In this document: positions 8,201-16,196 of the stretch, piece after piece
How positions within the stretch are numbered: position 1 is the first letter of the stretch
Layout of the letters: each line of letters begins with the position of its first letter
Made by a program: the position numbers and the translations under genes
Source: an uncultured Eubacteriales bacterium
GTDB lineage: Bacteria; Bacillota; Clostridia; Oscillospirales; Oscillospiraceae
Assembly: GCA_958402445.1 (NCBI GenBank)
Contig: CATXTO010000009.1
Coordinates: forward strand, 1-64,000
Direction of reading: 5' to 3'
DNA length: 64,000 nucleotides
Notes under the pieces: generated by a model
The model's database searches: none
The model's input: only the letters and a program-made list of their open reading frames with translations
What the model was told of the DNA's origin: nothing

Positions 8201-11200
8201 TCTTGCATCCGGAAAACGCCATATATCCGATGGAAGTCACCTTGCTGGGTAATTCTGTCAATGCAAGGTCAGCGCAATATTGAAATGCGTAATTTTCAAT
8301 AGTTTCCAAATCGCGGGGCAGATTCGTCAATGCAAGTTTTTTATTGTCATAAAAAGCATATTCCCCGATGGAAGTTACGCTGGATGGCAGCCTGATTTGC
8401 TCCAGATTGGTGCAGAATACAAATGTGCGGCTTTTAATATTGGTGATGCCGTCCGGCAGCGTCGCTGATTTTAAAGCCTTGCAGTCTTGAAATGCGGCAG
8501 ACTTGATGTCCGTTACGGTGTCTTCCACCACAACAGAAATTACATCAGTCTCATAGTTTATAGCATTGTTCCAGCGGTAGTCAAACGTAGCATCGTTGGT
8601 GGAAATCGTCAGCTTGCCGGTGGATGGGTCGAAGGTGTAGCCGTCACCGGTGATGACAGGCTCGCTCTGTTCCTCCAGGGTCCATCCGGTCAGTTCCAAT
8701 GTGTTGTTTTTCCAGTCCTCCGTATAAGCCGCGCTTTTCCCGCTGGGGAAATTGATTGTGCCACTGTTGGCAACGTTACCAAAGGCACCCCCTTTGATGT
8801 TCGGCGGGGCGTCGGAGCGGAAGGTCAGCGCAGCCAGTCTGGTGCAGCCGTAAAACGCATAGCCCCCAACGGTTGTGAGGCTGGCGGGGAAGTCCACCGA
8901 GGTCAGGCCGGTGCAGGCTTGAAACGCATAAGCCTCAATGGTTGTGAGGCCGGTGGGCAGGTCCACCGAGGTCAGGCTGTAGCAGCCGGAAAACGCATAT
9001 CTCCCAATGGTGGTAAGGTCGGTGGGCAGGTCCACCGAGGTCAGGCCGGTGCAGCGTAAAAACGCCCTGTACCCAATGGTTGTGAGGCTGGCGGGCAAAT
9101 TCACCGAGGTCAGGTCGCTGCAGCGTTCAAACGCTCTGTCCCCAATTTCCGTCACGCCGCTTTGAAGCTCCACCGATTTGACGGCCTTATAGCGGGCCAT
9201 GTCATCCGCGGCGATGTTGGTGTCCGTTCGCCAGTCCGTTGTGCCTGCGTTGCTGGTGACGGTGAGCTTGCCGGTGGATGGGTCAAAGGTGTAGCCGTCG
9301 CCGGTGATGACAGGCGCGTTCTGTTCTTCCAGGGTCCATCCGGTCAGTCCCAATGTGTTGTTTTTCCAGTCCTCCGTATAAGCCGCGCTTTTCCCACTGG
9401 GGAAATTGATTGTGCCGCTGCTGGCGATGTCAGAAAAGGCATACTCGCCGATGTTCGGCGGGGCGTCGGAGCGGAAGGTCAGCGAGGTCAGGCCGGTGCT
9501 GTATAAAAACGCAGAGTCCCCAATGGTTTCGAGGCTGGCGGGAAAGTCCACCGAGGTCAGGCTGTCGCATGCCGCAAACGCACGGTACCCAATCGTTGTG
9601 AGGCCGGTGGGCAGCTTCACCGAGGCCAGCGCGGTGCAGCCGTTAAACGCATACTCCCCAATGTTCGTAAGGCTGGCAGGCAGCGCCACCGATGTCAGGA
9701 TGCTGCAGCCGTAAAACGCATAGTCCCCAATGGCGGTCACGCTGTCGGGCACGGTAAAGGAGTCGCCGGTTTTCCCCGCGGGGTATTGGAGCAGCGTGGT
9801 TTTATCCTTGTTGTAGAGCACGCCATCCTCGCTTGCGAAGTGTTTGCTTCCCTCGGCTACGTTAATTTCGGAAAGAGCATAACTTCCCAGGAAGGCGCCG
9901 CCTGCGATGGAGATGGAAGTGAGGCTTTTGGGAAGGGCAATCGAGGTCAGAGCGGGACACTCGCCAAACGCATACCCTCCAATCACCGTGATCCCTTCGG
10001 GCAGCGTGATCGCGGTCAGCGAGGAAGCAGCAAACGCCATGTCCCCAATTTCCGTCACGCCGTCTTGAAGCTCCACCGATTTGACGGCCTGATAGCGGGC
10101 CATGTCATCCTCGGCGATGTTGGTGTCCTCCCGCCAGTTCGTTGTGCCCGCGTTGCTGGTGACGGTGAGCTTGCCGGTATCCGGCTCGAAGGTGTAGCCA
10201 TCGCCATTGATGAGGCCGGGTTCGGCTAGTTCCACCAGCGTCCAGCCGGTCAGCTTTAATGTATCGTTTTTCCAGTCCTCCGTATAGGCCGCGCTTTTCC
10301 CGCTGGGGAAATTGATCGTGCCGCTGCTGGCGATGTCAGAAAAGGCATCCTCTCCGATGTTCGGCGGGGCGTCGGAGCGGAAGGTCAGTTCGGCGAGATT
10401 GCTACAGTCGGAAAACGCATATTGCCGAACGGCTTGCAAACCGGAAGGCAAGTGCACCGAGGTCAGGCTGGTGCAGCCGTAGAATGCGCCCCACTTAATG
10501 TCGATCACACTCTGGGGGATGATGATGGTTGGTTCGGTTTTTCCCGCGGGGTATTGGAGCAGCGTGGTTTTATCCTTGTTGTAGAGCACGCCGTCCCCGC
10601 TTGTAAAACCTGCATTTTCAGTGGCCACGTTAATCGCAGTCAGGCTGGTACACTCAGCAAACGGCCAATCCCCAATAGTTTGCAAACCGGAGGGCAGGTC
10701 TACCGAGGTCAGGCCGGTGCAGTGGCGAAACGCAGCAGTCCCAATGGTCTGTAAGCCGGTGGGGAAGTTCACGGTGGTCAGGGCGGCGCAGTTGTGAAAC
10801 GCACTGGTCCCAATGGTTGTGAGGCCGTCAGGAAAGTTCACCGAGGGCAGGTTGGTACAGTGCTGAAACGCCCAATTCCCAATTTCCGTCACACCACCTT
10901 GAAGCTCCACCGATTTGACGGCCTTATAGCGGGCCAGACTCTCCGCGGCGATGTTGGTGTCCGTCCGCCAGCCCGTTGTGCCCGCGTTGCTGGTGACGGT
11001 GAGCTTGCCGGCGCCCGGCTCGAAGGTGTAGCCATCGCCGGTGATAAGGTCGCTATTCGCCGGGGCGGGAGCGCCCAGCGCCATCGCGGGCACGCAGTCG
11101 CCCTCGTGGCCGTCCGGCAGGGTGCAACCCTCGGCCTTTGCGCAGGCGGTAAAGCCGCAGCCTTCCGGCAGCGCGCCCTCGGCCCCGCAGACCGGGCAGT

Positions 11201-11690
11201 CCGCGTTCATGGCGTCCCCGGTACAGGGGACGTCACAGGTGCAGGCGGGCGCGGGGCCGCTGTCCGCCGGTGCGCACAGCTCGCAGGCATGGGCGCAGGG
11301 CTGGCCCTCCACCGCTTCTATGTAGCCGCAGGCTTCATCGTGTTCGCCCTGCTCATGCTTGCAGGGGGTTCCCGGTACAGCCGGGGCATAGGCGCAGCCC
11401 TCGGCGTGGACAGTCTGGCCGTCCTCGCCCAACTCGGTGAAGCCCAGATCGCAGGCCGCCTCCAGCGTGCCCGCGGTGTAGCCGCAGTTCTCGTCGTGCT
11501 GGCCTGCCTCCATGTGCTGGCAGGGCGCGCCCTCCACAGCCTCCGCATAGCCGCATTCCGCCGTGTGGGCTGGGTGGTTGGGGCAGGGGGTCTCTGCCGC
11601 GTAGATCATGCCGGACATCGGAAGGATGCCAAGCAGCATACACAGGCACAGCCCCAGGGATAACAGTCTGCTCTTTCGTTTCGTTCTCAT
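5250..11690 (-). CDS. Giant BspA-type LRR cell-wall-anchored adhesin
   Basis: A 2146-residue secreted surface protein. Residues 1-32 are a signal peptide (RKSRLLSLGLCLCMLLGIL). Residues 34-200 are Cys/His-rich with repeated HxExCGY units. About residues 215-1600 are BspA/LRR_5 leucine-rich repeats (xLTSVDLPxGLTTIGxYAF) broken into five sections, each opened by GDGYTF-type linkers near 217, 495, 797, 1015 and 1344. Then come two InlB-like beta repeats (to about 1760), two HWHEC Cys/His repeats (to about 1900), a beta domain and an Ig-like domain. The end is a sorting signal: IPQTGD near residue 2110, a hydrophobic helix and KRSKRA. ATG follows AAGGAGG and overlaps the stop of the preceding small gene (ATGA), implying translational coupling. 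Likely binds host or microbial ligands; the ligand is unknown. Confidence 0.9.
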   Translation of the reverse strand: MRTKRKSRLLSLGLCLCMLLGILPMSGMIYAAETPCPNHPAHTAECGYAEAVEGAPCQHMEAGQHDENCGYTAGTLEAACDLGFTELGEDGQTVHAEGCAYAPAVPGTPCKHEQGEHDEACGYIEAVEGQPCAHACELCAPADSGPAPACTCDVPCTGDAMNADCPVCGAEGALPEGCGFTACAKAEGCTLPDGHEGDCVPAMALGAPAPANSDLITGDGYTFEPGAGKLTVTSNAGTTGWRTDTNIAAESLARYKAVKSVELQGGVTEIGNWAFQHCTNLPSVNFPDGLTTIGTSAFHNCAALTTVNFPTGLQTIGTAAFRHCTGLTSVDLPSGLQTIGDWPFAECTSLTAINVATENAGFTSGDGVLYNKDKTTLLQYPAGKTEPTIIIPQSVIDIKWGAFYGCTSLTSVHLPSGLQAVRQYAFSDCSNLAELTFRSDAPPNIGEDAFSDIASSGTINFPSGKSAAYTEDWKNDTLKLTGWTLVELAEPGLINGDGYTFEPDTGKLTVTSNAGTTNWREDTNIAEDDMARYQAVKSVELQDGVTEIGDMAFAASSLTAITLPEGITVIGGYAFGECPALTSIALPKSLTSISIAGGAFLGSYALSEINVAEGSKHFASEDGVLYNKDKTTLLQYPAGKTGDSFTVPDSVTAIGDYAFYGCSILTSVALPASLTNIGEYAFNGCTALASVKLPTGLTTIGYRAFAACDSLTSVDFPASLETIGDSAFLYSTGLTSLTFRSDAPPNIGEYAFSDIASSGTINFPSGKSAAYTEDWKNNTLGLTGWTLEEQNAPVITGDGYTFDPSTGKLTVTSNAGTTDWRTDTNIAADDMARYKAVKSVELQSGVTEIGDRAFERCSDLTSVNLPASLTTIGYRAFLRCTGLTSVDLPTDLTTIGRYAFSGCYSLTSVDLPTGLTTIEAYAFQACTGLTSVDFPASLTTVGGYAFYGCTRLAALTFRSDAPPNIKGGAFGNVANSGTINFPSGKSAAYTEDWKNNTLELTGWTLEEQSEPVITGDGYTFDPSTGKLTISTNDATFDYRWNNAINYETDVISVVVEDTVTDIKSAAFQDCKALKSATLPDGITNIKSRTFVFCTNLEQIRLPSSVTSIGEYAFYDNKKLALTNLPRDLETIENYAFQYCADLALTELPSKVTSIGYMAFSGCKNLALTALPDGVTSIKYQTFEDCINLKQMAFPPDLTIIGSSAFADCTGLTFLEFSDKSALTTISNSAFFGCKSLASLDLSGCSNLNSIGDWTFNKCAALTSLNLPASLQTIGQGAFNECCNLRSLTFEGDAPPQSINTNAFNGIAGTGDIFYPFGAGGSYTEAWRDSIGLIGWRLQVRPITGDGYSFAPDSGALTISSNAGTKNWRNNAGIKKNQVLSLILQDSVTEIGEYAFSGCTNLTDTGLGSNTSVKSIGISSFAGCRSLQETGLGSNRTITTIGEYAFQGAASLKSTGLESNSTVRSLGAGVFMYCSGLQSTGFEGNSTIKSIGVNAFNSCTGLQSTGLESNSTVLGIGMYAFMHCDNLRSTGLEHNSTVLGIGEYAFYYCTNLEDTGLASNSSVLQIKDYAFGHCEKLKSFVIRGDSIPVFGKDVFSNVADDFAVYYPVMVTNGSIREVSNGKRMENSVTNGASVTIRSDDAPAGMEFQEWTVDHGNIVLTPANSETATFTMIEDAVKVSATYKELTYALSIQTEDGGTVTGTASGQYAAGTPITLKAIPNSNYKFDGWTATGIDLTNEQKNNAELSFAMPAENVKLTATFEREPNPHIHTFDSDWKFDAEYHWHECTAGDGARSDEAAHTASDWIIDQPATETEAGSRHKECTVCGYAVETEVIPPLGHTHTWENAWSYDTENHWHECKAGDGARSEEAAHSFGDWNIIKQPSTSAKGAQERTCTVCGYQETAELPGPEYSYRTLTDPATGVKVSGYFTADAALEVKEMLLHVKGDCQVCDDIRTRQDKGELIVFYDISLGSGSYQGDLEVTIPVGETYNGQSVFVLHCKDKVLESRTLTVENGAVTGTFSGLSPYAVAKTESETVITGLPDADTLLVGGSVSWTPAPAGGAWSYDKDYLEMTQSGGTYTFKALKAGKATATYTVDGVPFTVSITINPSTIPQTGDTSNLLPYLLLAMAALAGCCGLVVYGKRSKRA

Positions 11691-11953
11691 GGGTTTACCT
11701 CCTTTTCTTCTCTGCGGGCTTCATTCAGCACTTCCTCCACGGCCCCCTTCAGCTCCCGCTGACCCCGCAGGGCCATCTCTAAAAACTGCCTGCGTTCTTC
11801 CTCGGTCCGCACTTCCTCCAACCGCTGGAGCGCCAGCCCCAGGACCGTCACCGGCGTTTTCAGCCGGTCGGATGCGGTACGCAGAAACGCATCGCGCATG
11901 GCGTTCAAGTCATCATCCTTTCCGTGCTGCCTGGTATTTTGCCGCATGTACAT
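11687..11953 (-). CDS. Small DHp-like protein lacking the phospho-acceptor His
   Basis: About 88 residues. Its core, SDRLKTPVTVLGLALQRLEE, aligns with the H-box of the kinase encoded just upstream (SHDLKTPVAAMGLALQRLED), but Asp stands where the phosphorylated His should be and there is no ATPase domain. It therefore looks like a lone dimerisation helix pair copied from that kinase, perhaps able to form mixed dimers with it or bind the regulator; this is inference. ATG at 11953 has GGAGG 4 bases upstream, and ATG at 11947 has it at 10, so either may be used. Its stop overlaps the adhesin start (ATGA). A bare open frame extends to 12013 without a better ribosome site. Confidence 0.65.
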   Translation of the reverse strand: MYMRQNTRQHGKDDDLNAMRDAFLRTASDRLKTPVTVLGLALQRLEEVRTEEERRQFLEMALRGQRELKGAVEEVLNEARREEKEVNP

Positions 11954-11989
11954 ACCCCCTCCTTTTGGTGTGGGCAGATCAGGCGCATT

Positions 11990-12016
11990 GTCGTGCATCC
12001 CTATGGGATGCACGAC
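11990..12016 (-). promoter_or_regulatory. Perfect 12-bp hairpin upstream of DHp-like gene
   Basis: GTCGTGCATCCC pairs with GGGATGCACGAC around a 3-base TAT loop, 27 bases before the GGAGG of the small DHp-like gene. No T-run follows on the minus strand, so it is more likely an RNA processing, stability or attenuation element, or a protein-binding palindrome, than a terminator. Confidence 0.4.
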
Positions 12017-12128
12017 AGAAGGGGGTACCCCCTTCTGTAAGCAACCTTGTCCGCCGGTTCCTTCCGGCTTTTTCGCCGGACGGTGCTTGCCCCGGCTTCA
12101 ATTCTGATGATTTTTTGTCAGAATTGAA

Positions 12129-12162
12129 AAACCGCGCTCCCCCTAACGGGGGAACGCGGTTT
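12129..12162 (-). terminator. Hairpin with T-run after the kinase gene
   Basis: AAACCGCG..CCCCC pairs with GGGGG..CGCGGTTT around TAAC, with one mismatch; on the minus strand the 3' arm runs into TTTTTC. It stands about 100 bases after the kinase stop, between it and the DHp-like/adhesin pair, so it may end or partly attenuate kinase transcripts before the surface-protein genes. Confidence 0.55.
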
Positions 12163-12262
12163 GAAAGCCGATATGAAGTTGTCCGGTTCTTCGTTTTTTC
12201 ATACAGACCACTCCTATATGGGTACAGTATACCAAAAGCAAAGCCGAAATACAAGGGGTTTT

Positions 12263-14170
12263 CTAAAACTTTTCCGGCTTCGCGGGAAAAGTGAGCGTAA
12301 AGGCCGCGCCGCCCTCCGGCGCGCTGCCCGCCTCCACAGAGCCGCCCATGCCCTCCATGGCGGTCTTGACGATGTACAGCCCCATGCCGGTGCCGCCCTT
12401 GTCCCCGGCTATGTACCCGCGCGCAAAGATATGGGGCAGGTGTTCGGGCGGGACGCCGGGGCCGGTATCGGACACCGTGAGGGCGATGCGCGCCCCGGCC
12501 CGCCGCGCCTTCACGCGGATGCTCCCACCCCTGGGAGTGTAGCGCAGGGCATTGTACACAAGGTTGTCCAGCACGCTCCACAACAGGTTTTGGTCACAGC
12601 GGATTTCCCCCCTGGTGTCGGCGCCCACGTCCAGCTCCACCCCGGCAAGCTCCAGGGCGTCCTCGTATTTGTCCTGTATCTGGGCGCAAAGGCCCTCCAC
12701 CGGCAGGGGCTCAATTTTGTACTGCTGGCTACCCGCGTCCAGCCGCGCCACGGATAGGAGGTTGCCCACCTGCCGCGCCATGTCCCCCTGGCTGCGCCGG
12801 GCGGCAGAGAGGAAGCGGGCGCGCTCCTGCTCGCCGCGCACGTCCTCCAGCCGCTGCAGGGCCAGGCCCATCGCCGCCACCGGGGTTTTCAGATCGTGGG
12901 ACGCCTGGTTGATAAACTCGTTTTTCATGCGGTTCAGTTCGGTCATTTCGCCCAGCTCCCGTTCGGTGCGGGCATAGCGCACCGCCAGGGCGACCATGTT
13001 GGCGAAGATGAACACCAGCATGGCGGGCTGGTCGAGGCCGGAAATCCCGGTCTGCACCGCCCGGCTGTGCAGGTACGACTCCGCGATGATCGCCCCAAGG
13101 AACGCGCAGCCCCCCGCCAAAATTAGCAGGCTTTCCGGCTCCCGGCTGCGGCGCATCCGCATCAGCAGCCGCGCGATAATGTAGAGGCCGTAGGGCACGC
13201 TCACCGCCTGATAGACCGGCAGCCCCCAGGAAAAGATGAAGGGCGGCGTTGCCAGCACCACCAGCAGGTATACGGCGGAGAAGCCCATGTAGGCGGCCAG
13301 CCCCTTTTTGTGAAGCAGGCCGGGGAACATGCCGGCGATGTAGAGGATGAAGGCGGCGATCATCACGACTAGTGCCAGGTATTCGATTTTCATGGCCGCG
13401 TACCAGTTAAGGTCCGGCAGCAGCCGGGTCAGAAACTTCTGGCCCACCAGCAGGCTATGTACCGCGATGGCGAGGCAGCTGACGCCAAAAGCCAGAAAGT
13501 AGGGCTTGCGCTGGAAAAAGAGGTAGAGGCCCAGGTAGAACACAAAGATGGTGAGCGTACAGCCCGCGATCATGCAGGCGCGAAACAGCAGATTTTGCTC
13601 CATGTGGATGATGTTTTGGTATTCGGAAATGTACAGCGGGTACGCCTCGCCGCCGCCCCGGTACACGAAGTTGGAATACTGGAGCACGATTTCCGTTTCC
13701 CCGCTCTGCGGGGTGAACACGCAAAGGACGGTGCGGGCCGCCGGGTCGGTGGTGGCCGCGTCCTCCCCCGGCCAGCCCACGGCCTCCTGCTCTACCCCGT
13801 CAATCCAAAGCCGCTGGGCAAAGTTGACCGCCATCGCGCGCAGGGCGTAAGTCCTGCCCGCGGGCAGGCGGAGCGTCACCCGGTAGGTGCCCGTCTGCAC
13901 CTGGGACTTGTCGGCGTCGGTAAAGGCGCGGGGCGCGGGCGCGCCCTCGAACTCGCCGGGGGCAAGGTGCTGGCCGGGGTAGTAGGCAAACCCGCCCGGC
14001 TGCACCGCGGCGATCTGCGCGTGCAGGTCGAGGCCGGATATATCCGCCGCGCCGCCTGATGTGGGGACGGAAACCGCACCGATGCCGGTAAACTGCATCA
14101 GCAGCGCCGCCACCAAGATCACGGCGGCGAAGAAGGCGCCCATGCCAAGGGCGGCGTTCTTTCGTCTCAT
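12263..14170 (-). CDS. 7TMR-DISM-type sensor histidine kinase
   Basis: A 635-residue membrane kinase. Helix 1 at about 10-27 anchors an extracytoplasmic beta-rich domain (about 30-205, resembling 7TMR-DISM extracellular domains that bind carbohydrate-like ligands). It is followed by about seven transmembrane helices (210-400), then the DHp domain with phospho-acceptor His425 in ASHDLKTP, and the ATPase domain with N box DNLVYNALRYTPRGG, G1 DTGPGVPP and G2 GGTGMGLYI. All catalytic boxes are present, so it should be active. Its ATG overlaps the stop of the response regulator (ATGA). The partner is almost certainly that regulator, and the adhesin downstream is the obvious target or output. Confidence 0.88.
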   Translation of the reverse strand: MRRKNAALGMGAFFAAVILVAALLMQFTGIGAVSVPTSGGAADISGLDLHAQIAAVQPGGFAYYPGQHLAPGEFEGAPAPRAFTDADKSQVQTGTYRVTLRLPAGRTYALRAMAVNFAQRLWIDGVEQEAVGWPGEDAATTDPAARTVLCVFTPQSGETEIVLQYSNFVYRGGGEAYPLYISEYQNIIHMEQNLLFRACMIAGCTLTIFVFYLGLYLFFQRKPYFLAFGVSCLAIAVHSLLVGQKFLTRLLPDLNWYAAMKIEYLALVVMIAAFILYIAGMFPGLLHKKGLAAYMGFSAVYLLVVLATPPFIFSWGLPVYQAVSVPYGLYIIARLLMRMRRSREPESLLILAGGCAFLGAIIAESYLHSRAVQTGISGLDQPAMLVFIFANMVALAVRYARTERELGEMTELNRMKNEFINQASHDLKTPVAAMGLALQRLEDVRGEQERARFLSAARRSQGDMARQVGNLLSVARLDAGSQQYKIEPLPVEGLCAQIQDKYEDALELAGVELDVGADTRGEIRCDQNLLWSVLDNLVYNALRYTPRGGSIRVKARRAGARIALTVSDTGPGVPPEHLPHIFARGYIAGDKGGTGMGLYIVKTAMEGMGGSVEAGSAPEGGAAFTLTFPAKPEKF

Positions 14171-14838
14171 AGCGCGCCTCCTTTTACCAGCCGATAGCCT
14201 GTGCCGTAGACGCTGGCGATTTCCCCGATGCGCTCTTTGGCAAAATCGGTTTTGCGCCGCAGGTTGCGTACCAGGCTTTGCAGCTGGTTTTCATCCGCCG
14301 CCTCCCCCGGCCAGAGGGCCGCGCAGAGCGTCTCCTTGAACAGCGTCTTGTCCGGCTGCTCCAGCAGCAGCGACAGCAGGGCCATTTCCTTTTTTGAGAG
14401 GATGGCGCTGCGTTCCCGGAGTCGCACGATGCGCTTTTCCCGGTCAATGGCGAAGTCCGCCGCGGGCGGAGCCTTCTGCTCCCCGCGCCGGACACAGGCC
14501 GTCACCTGGGCGTGCAGCTCTCTAAGGTCGTAGGGCTTCACCATGTAGGCGTCTCCGCCCAGCATCAGGCCCTTGATCTTGTGGTCCGGGTGGTCGAGGC
14601 AGGATAAAAACACCACCGGCGTGTCGCCCTTCTCCCGCACCGCCCGGCACACCCCGTACCCGTCCATGCCGGGCATCATTACGTCCAGCACAATGCAGTC
14701 AAAGGCCCGCTTTTCCAGCAGTGCCAAAGCCGCCTCGCCGCTCTCGCAGGCCGCCGTTTCAAAGCCCTGCTCGGCAAAGTAGGAGCGGTTGGCCTCCAGG
14801 ATATCCAGATGGTCATCGATAAAGAGGATGCTACTCAT
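14167..14838 (-). CDS. OmpR/PhoB-family response regulator
   Basis: A 223-residue regulator: receiver domain at 1-120 (ILFIDDHLD acidic pair, phospho-acceptor Asp52 in CIVLDVMMPGMDG, Lys in the MVKPYDLREL switch) and a winged-helix DNA-binding domain at about 130-223 (KKEMALLSLLLEQPDKTL, VYGTGYRLVKGG). ATG at 14838 is used because GGAGG lies 6 bases upstream; the frame is open to 14853. It overlaps the XRE gene upstream by 8 bases and the kinase downstream by 4, so the three are one transcript. Confidence 0.9.
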   Translation of the reverse strand: MSSILFIDDHLDILEANRSYFAEQGFETAACESGEAALALLEKRAFDCIVLDVMMPGMDGYGVCRAVREKGDTPVVFLSCLDHPDHKIKGLMLGGDAYMVKPYDLRELHAQVTACVRRGEQKAPPAADFAIDREKRIVRLRERSAILSKKEMALLSLLLEQPDKTLFKETLCAALWPGEAADENQLQSLVRNLRRKTDFAKERIGEIASVYGTGYRLVKGGAL

Positions 14839-15037
14839 GGCGCACCTCCACAATCTCCCCGATGTCGCAATGCAGCGCCGCGCAGATGTTCACCAGCGTT
14901 TGCAGGGATACCATTTCATTCTTGCCCAGCTTCGTAATGACGCTGGGACTTACCCCCGCCACAGGCGTCAGGTCGGTGCGCTTCATATCCTTATCTATGA
15001 GCAGCTTCCAGAGCTTCTTGTAACTCACCGCCGCCAT
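14831..15037 (-). CDS. Small XRE-type HTH regulator
   Basis: A 68-residue protein that is essentially one Cro/CI helix-turn-helix (SYKKLWKLLIDKDMKRTDLT, PSVITKLGKNEMVSLQTLV), of the short YozG-like type. The ATG at 15037 follows GGAGGGA at 5 bases; the longer frame to 15145 runs through the promoter and is rejected. It ends in TAG inside the response regulator gene. As first gene of the operon it may be its repressor. Confidence 0.85.
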   Translation of the reverse strand: MAAVSYKKLWKLLIDKDMKRTDLTPVAGVSPSVITKLGKNEMVSLQTLVNICAALHCDIGEIVEVRHE

Positions 15038-15064
15038 TTCAATCCCTCCCTCCGTGTTTGCTTT

Positions 15065-15073
15065 AGTATAACA
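15065..15073 (-). promoter_or_regulatory. Extended -10 promoter of the XRE operon
   Basis: On the minus strand TGTTATACT gives a consensus-like TATACT -10 with an upstream TG extension, 27 bases before the XRE start codon. A -35 match 17 bases upstream is poor (TTTCTT), typical of extended -10 promoters or of activated ones. Confidence 0.5.
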
Positions 15074-15097
15074 TGTTTTCACGAAAAAAGAAAGGAT

Positions 15098-15628
15098 AAT
15101 CCCTTCCTTTGCAGGGGTAACAGGCGCAAAGGCAATGGGAGGCAAGCGGAACGCAGGAGGAATAGCCTGTGTTTTACTGGCTCCAGAATTGGGTCCTTAC
15201 TCTACTGGCAAGCAATGCAAACATGTATATGTTTGCTGTTTTTGCGGATTTTCCCGCAGGGAAAACCCGTAAAACACTTGCTTCCACCCCACGAAATTTT
15301 TAATTTCGTGGGGGCCCGGTTGTTAGTGGATAGCCCCTACCATGATCGCCCCCCTTGGCCCACCCCACAAAGCAGGTTTTGTGGCTGCCCCGGAGGGCGG
15401 CTGCGCGTCCTGCGGACGCTGAAAATACGGTGGAGGGTAAGGAAGGCAAAGCGCGCAAAAAGCACCATGCGGTGCAGGCGCGTCACATGGTGCTTTTCGT
15501 TTTCCCGTTTACTTGGCATAAGTCAGTATCTCGGTGATACTTCTTTATGGCTCCCTGCCATTCCCGCTTTCCCGCTTTTTATCGTGCAGCAGTTTTCGGC
15601 GCCGGCGTATGCTTCGGGCTTTCTCTTC
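15098..15628. other. Gene-free spacer
   Basis: About 530 bases between the fumarase and adhesin-regulator operons without a convincing gene. It includes the fumarase-side terminator at 15458-15497 and several short GC-rich inverted repeats. Open frames here on either strand lack ribosome sites and family features. Confidence 0.4.
15458..15497 (-). terminator. Fumarase operon terminator
   Basis: AAAAGCACCATG pairs perfectly (12 bp) with CATGGTGCTTTT around a 16-base loop; on the minus strand the 3' arm ends TTTTT. It is about 130 bases downstream of the fumarase beta gene and reads well in both directions. Confidence 0.65.
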
Positions 15629-16195
15629 CTACTTCTGCGACTCTTGAGAGGCCAAGTACGCCGCACGGCCGGTTTGATACAGATTCTGACCCAAGCTGTC
15701 GATGGCCACCAGAACCGGGAAATCTACCACCTCCAGCCGACGAACCGCCTCAGCCCCCAGGTCCTCATAGGCCACAATTTCCGCCTTCTTCACGCACCGG
15801 GCCAACAGCGCCCCGGCGCCGCCAATAGCCGCAAAATACACCGCGCCAAATTTCTGCATGGCCGCAATCACCGCCGGGTCCCGCTTCCCCTTGCCGATCA
15901 TCCCCGTGGAACCGGCCGCGATCATGGCGGGCGCATAGGCATCCATCCGGTAGCTGGTGGTTGGGCCGCAGGCGCCCACCGCCATGCCATGCTGCCCAGG
16001 CGTGGGGCCGGCATAGTAAATTACCGCTCCGGCAATGTCAAAGGGCAACGGGTTCCCCGCAGCCAGCAGCTCCGTCAGGCGCTTGTGGGCGGCGTCCCGG
16101 GCGGTGTAAATCGTTCCTGTAAACAAAACGCTGTCGCCGCAGCGCAGGGCACGGGCCTGCTCCCGAGTCATGGGGGCGGTCAATTGATACTCCAT
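15629..16195 (-). CDS. fumB: Fumarate hydratase class I, beta subunit
   Basis: A 188-residue C-terminal-type subunit of the two-gene Fe-S hydro-lyase. It pairs with the alpha subunit to interconvert fumarate and malate. Family signatures include SVLFTGTIYTARDAAHKRL, YYAGPTPG, GACGPTTSYRMD and GMIGKGKRD. It follows the alpha gene by a single base (TGA-G-ATG), so the two are co-translated. Tartrate dehydratase subunits are close relatives, but nothing in the surroundings favours tartrate. Ends in TAG. Confidence 0.9.
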   Translation of the reverse strand: MEYQLTAPMTREQARALRCGDSVLFTGTIYTARDAAHKRLTELLAAGNPLPFDIAGAVIYYAGPTPGQHGMAVGACGPTTSYRMDAYAPAMIAAGSTGMIGKGKRDPAVIAAMQKFGAVYFAAIGGAGALLARCVKKAEIVAYEDLGAEAVRRLEVVDFPVLVAIDSLGQNLYQTGRAAYLASQESQK

Positions 16196-16196
16196 C

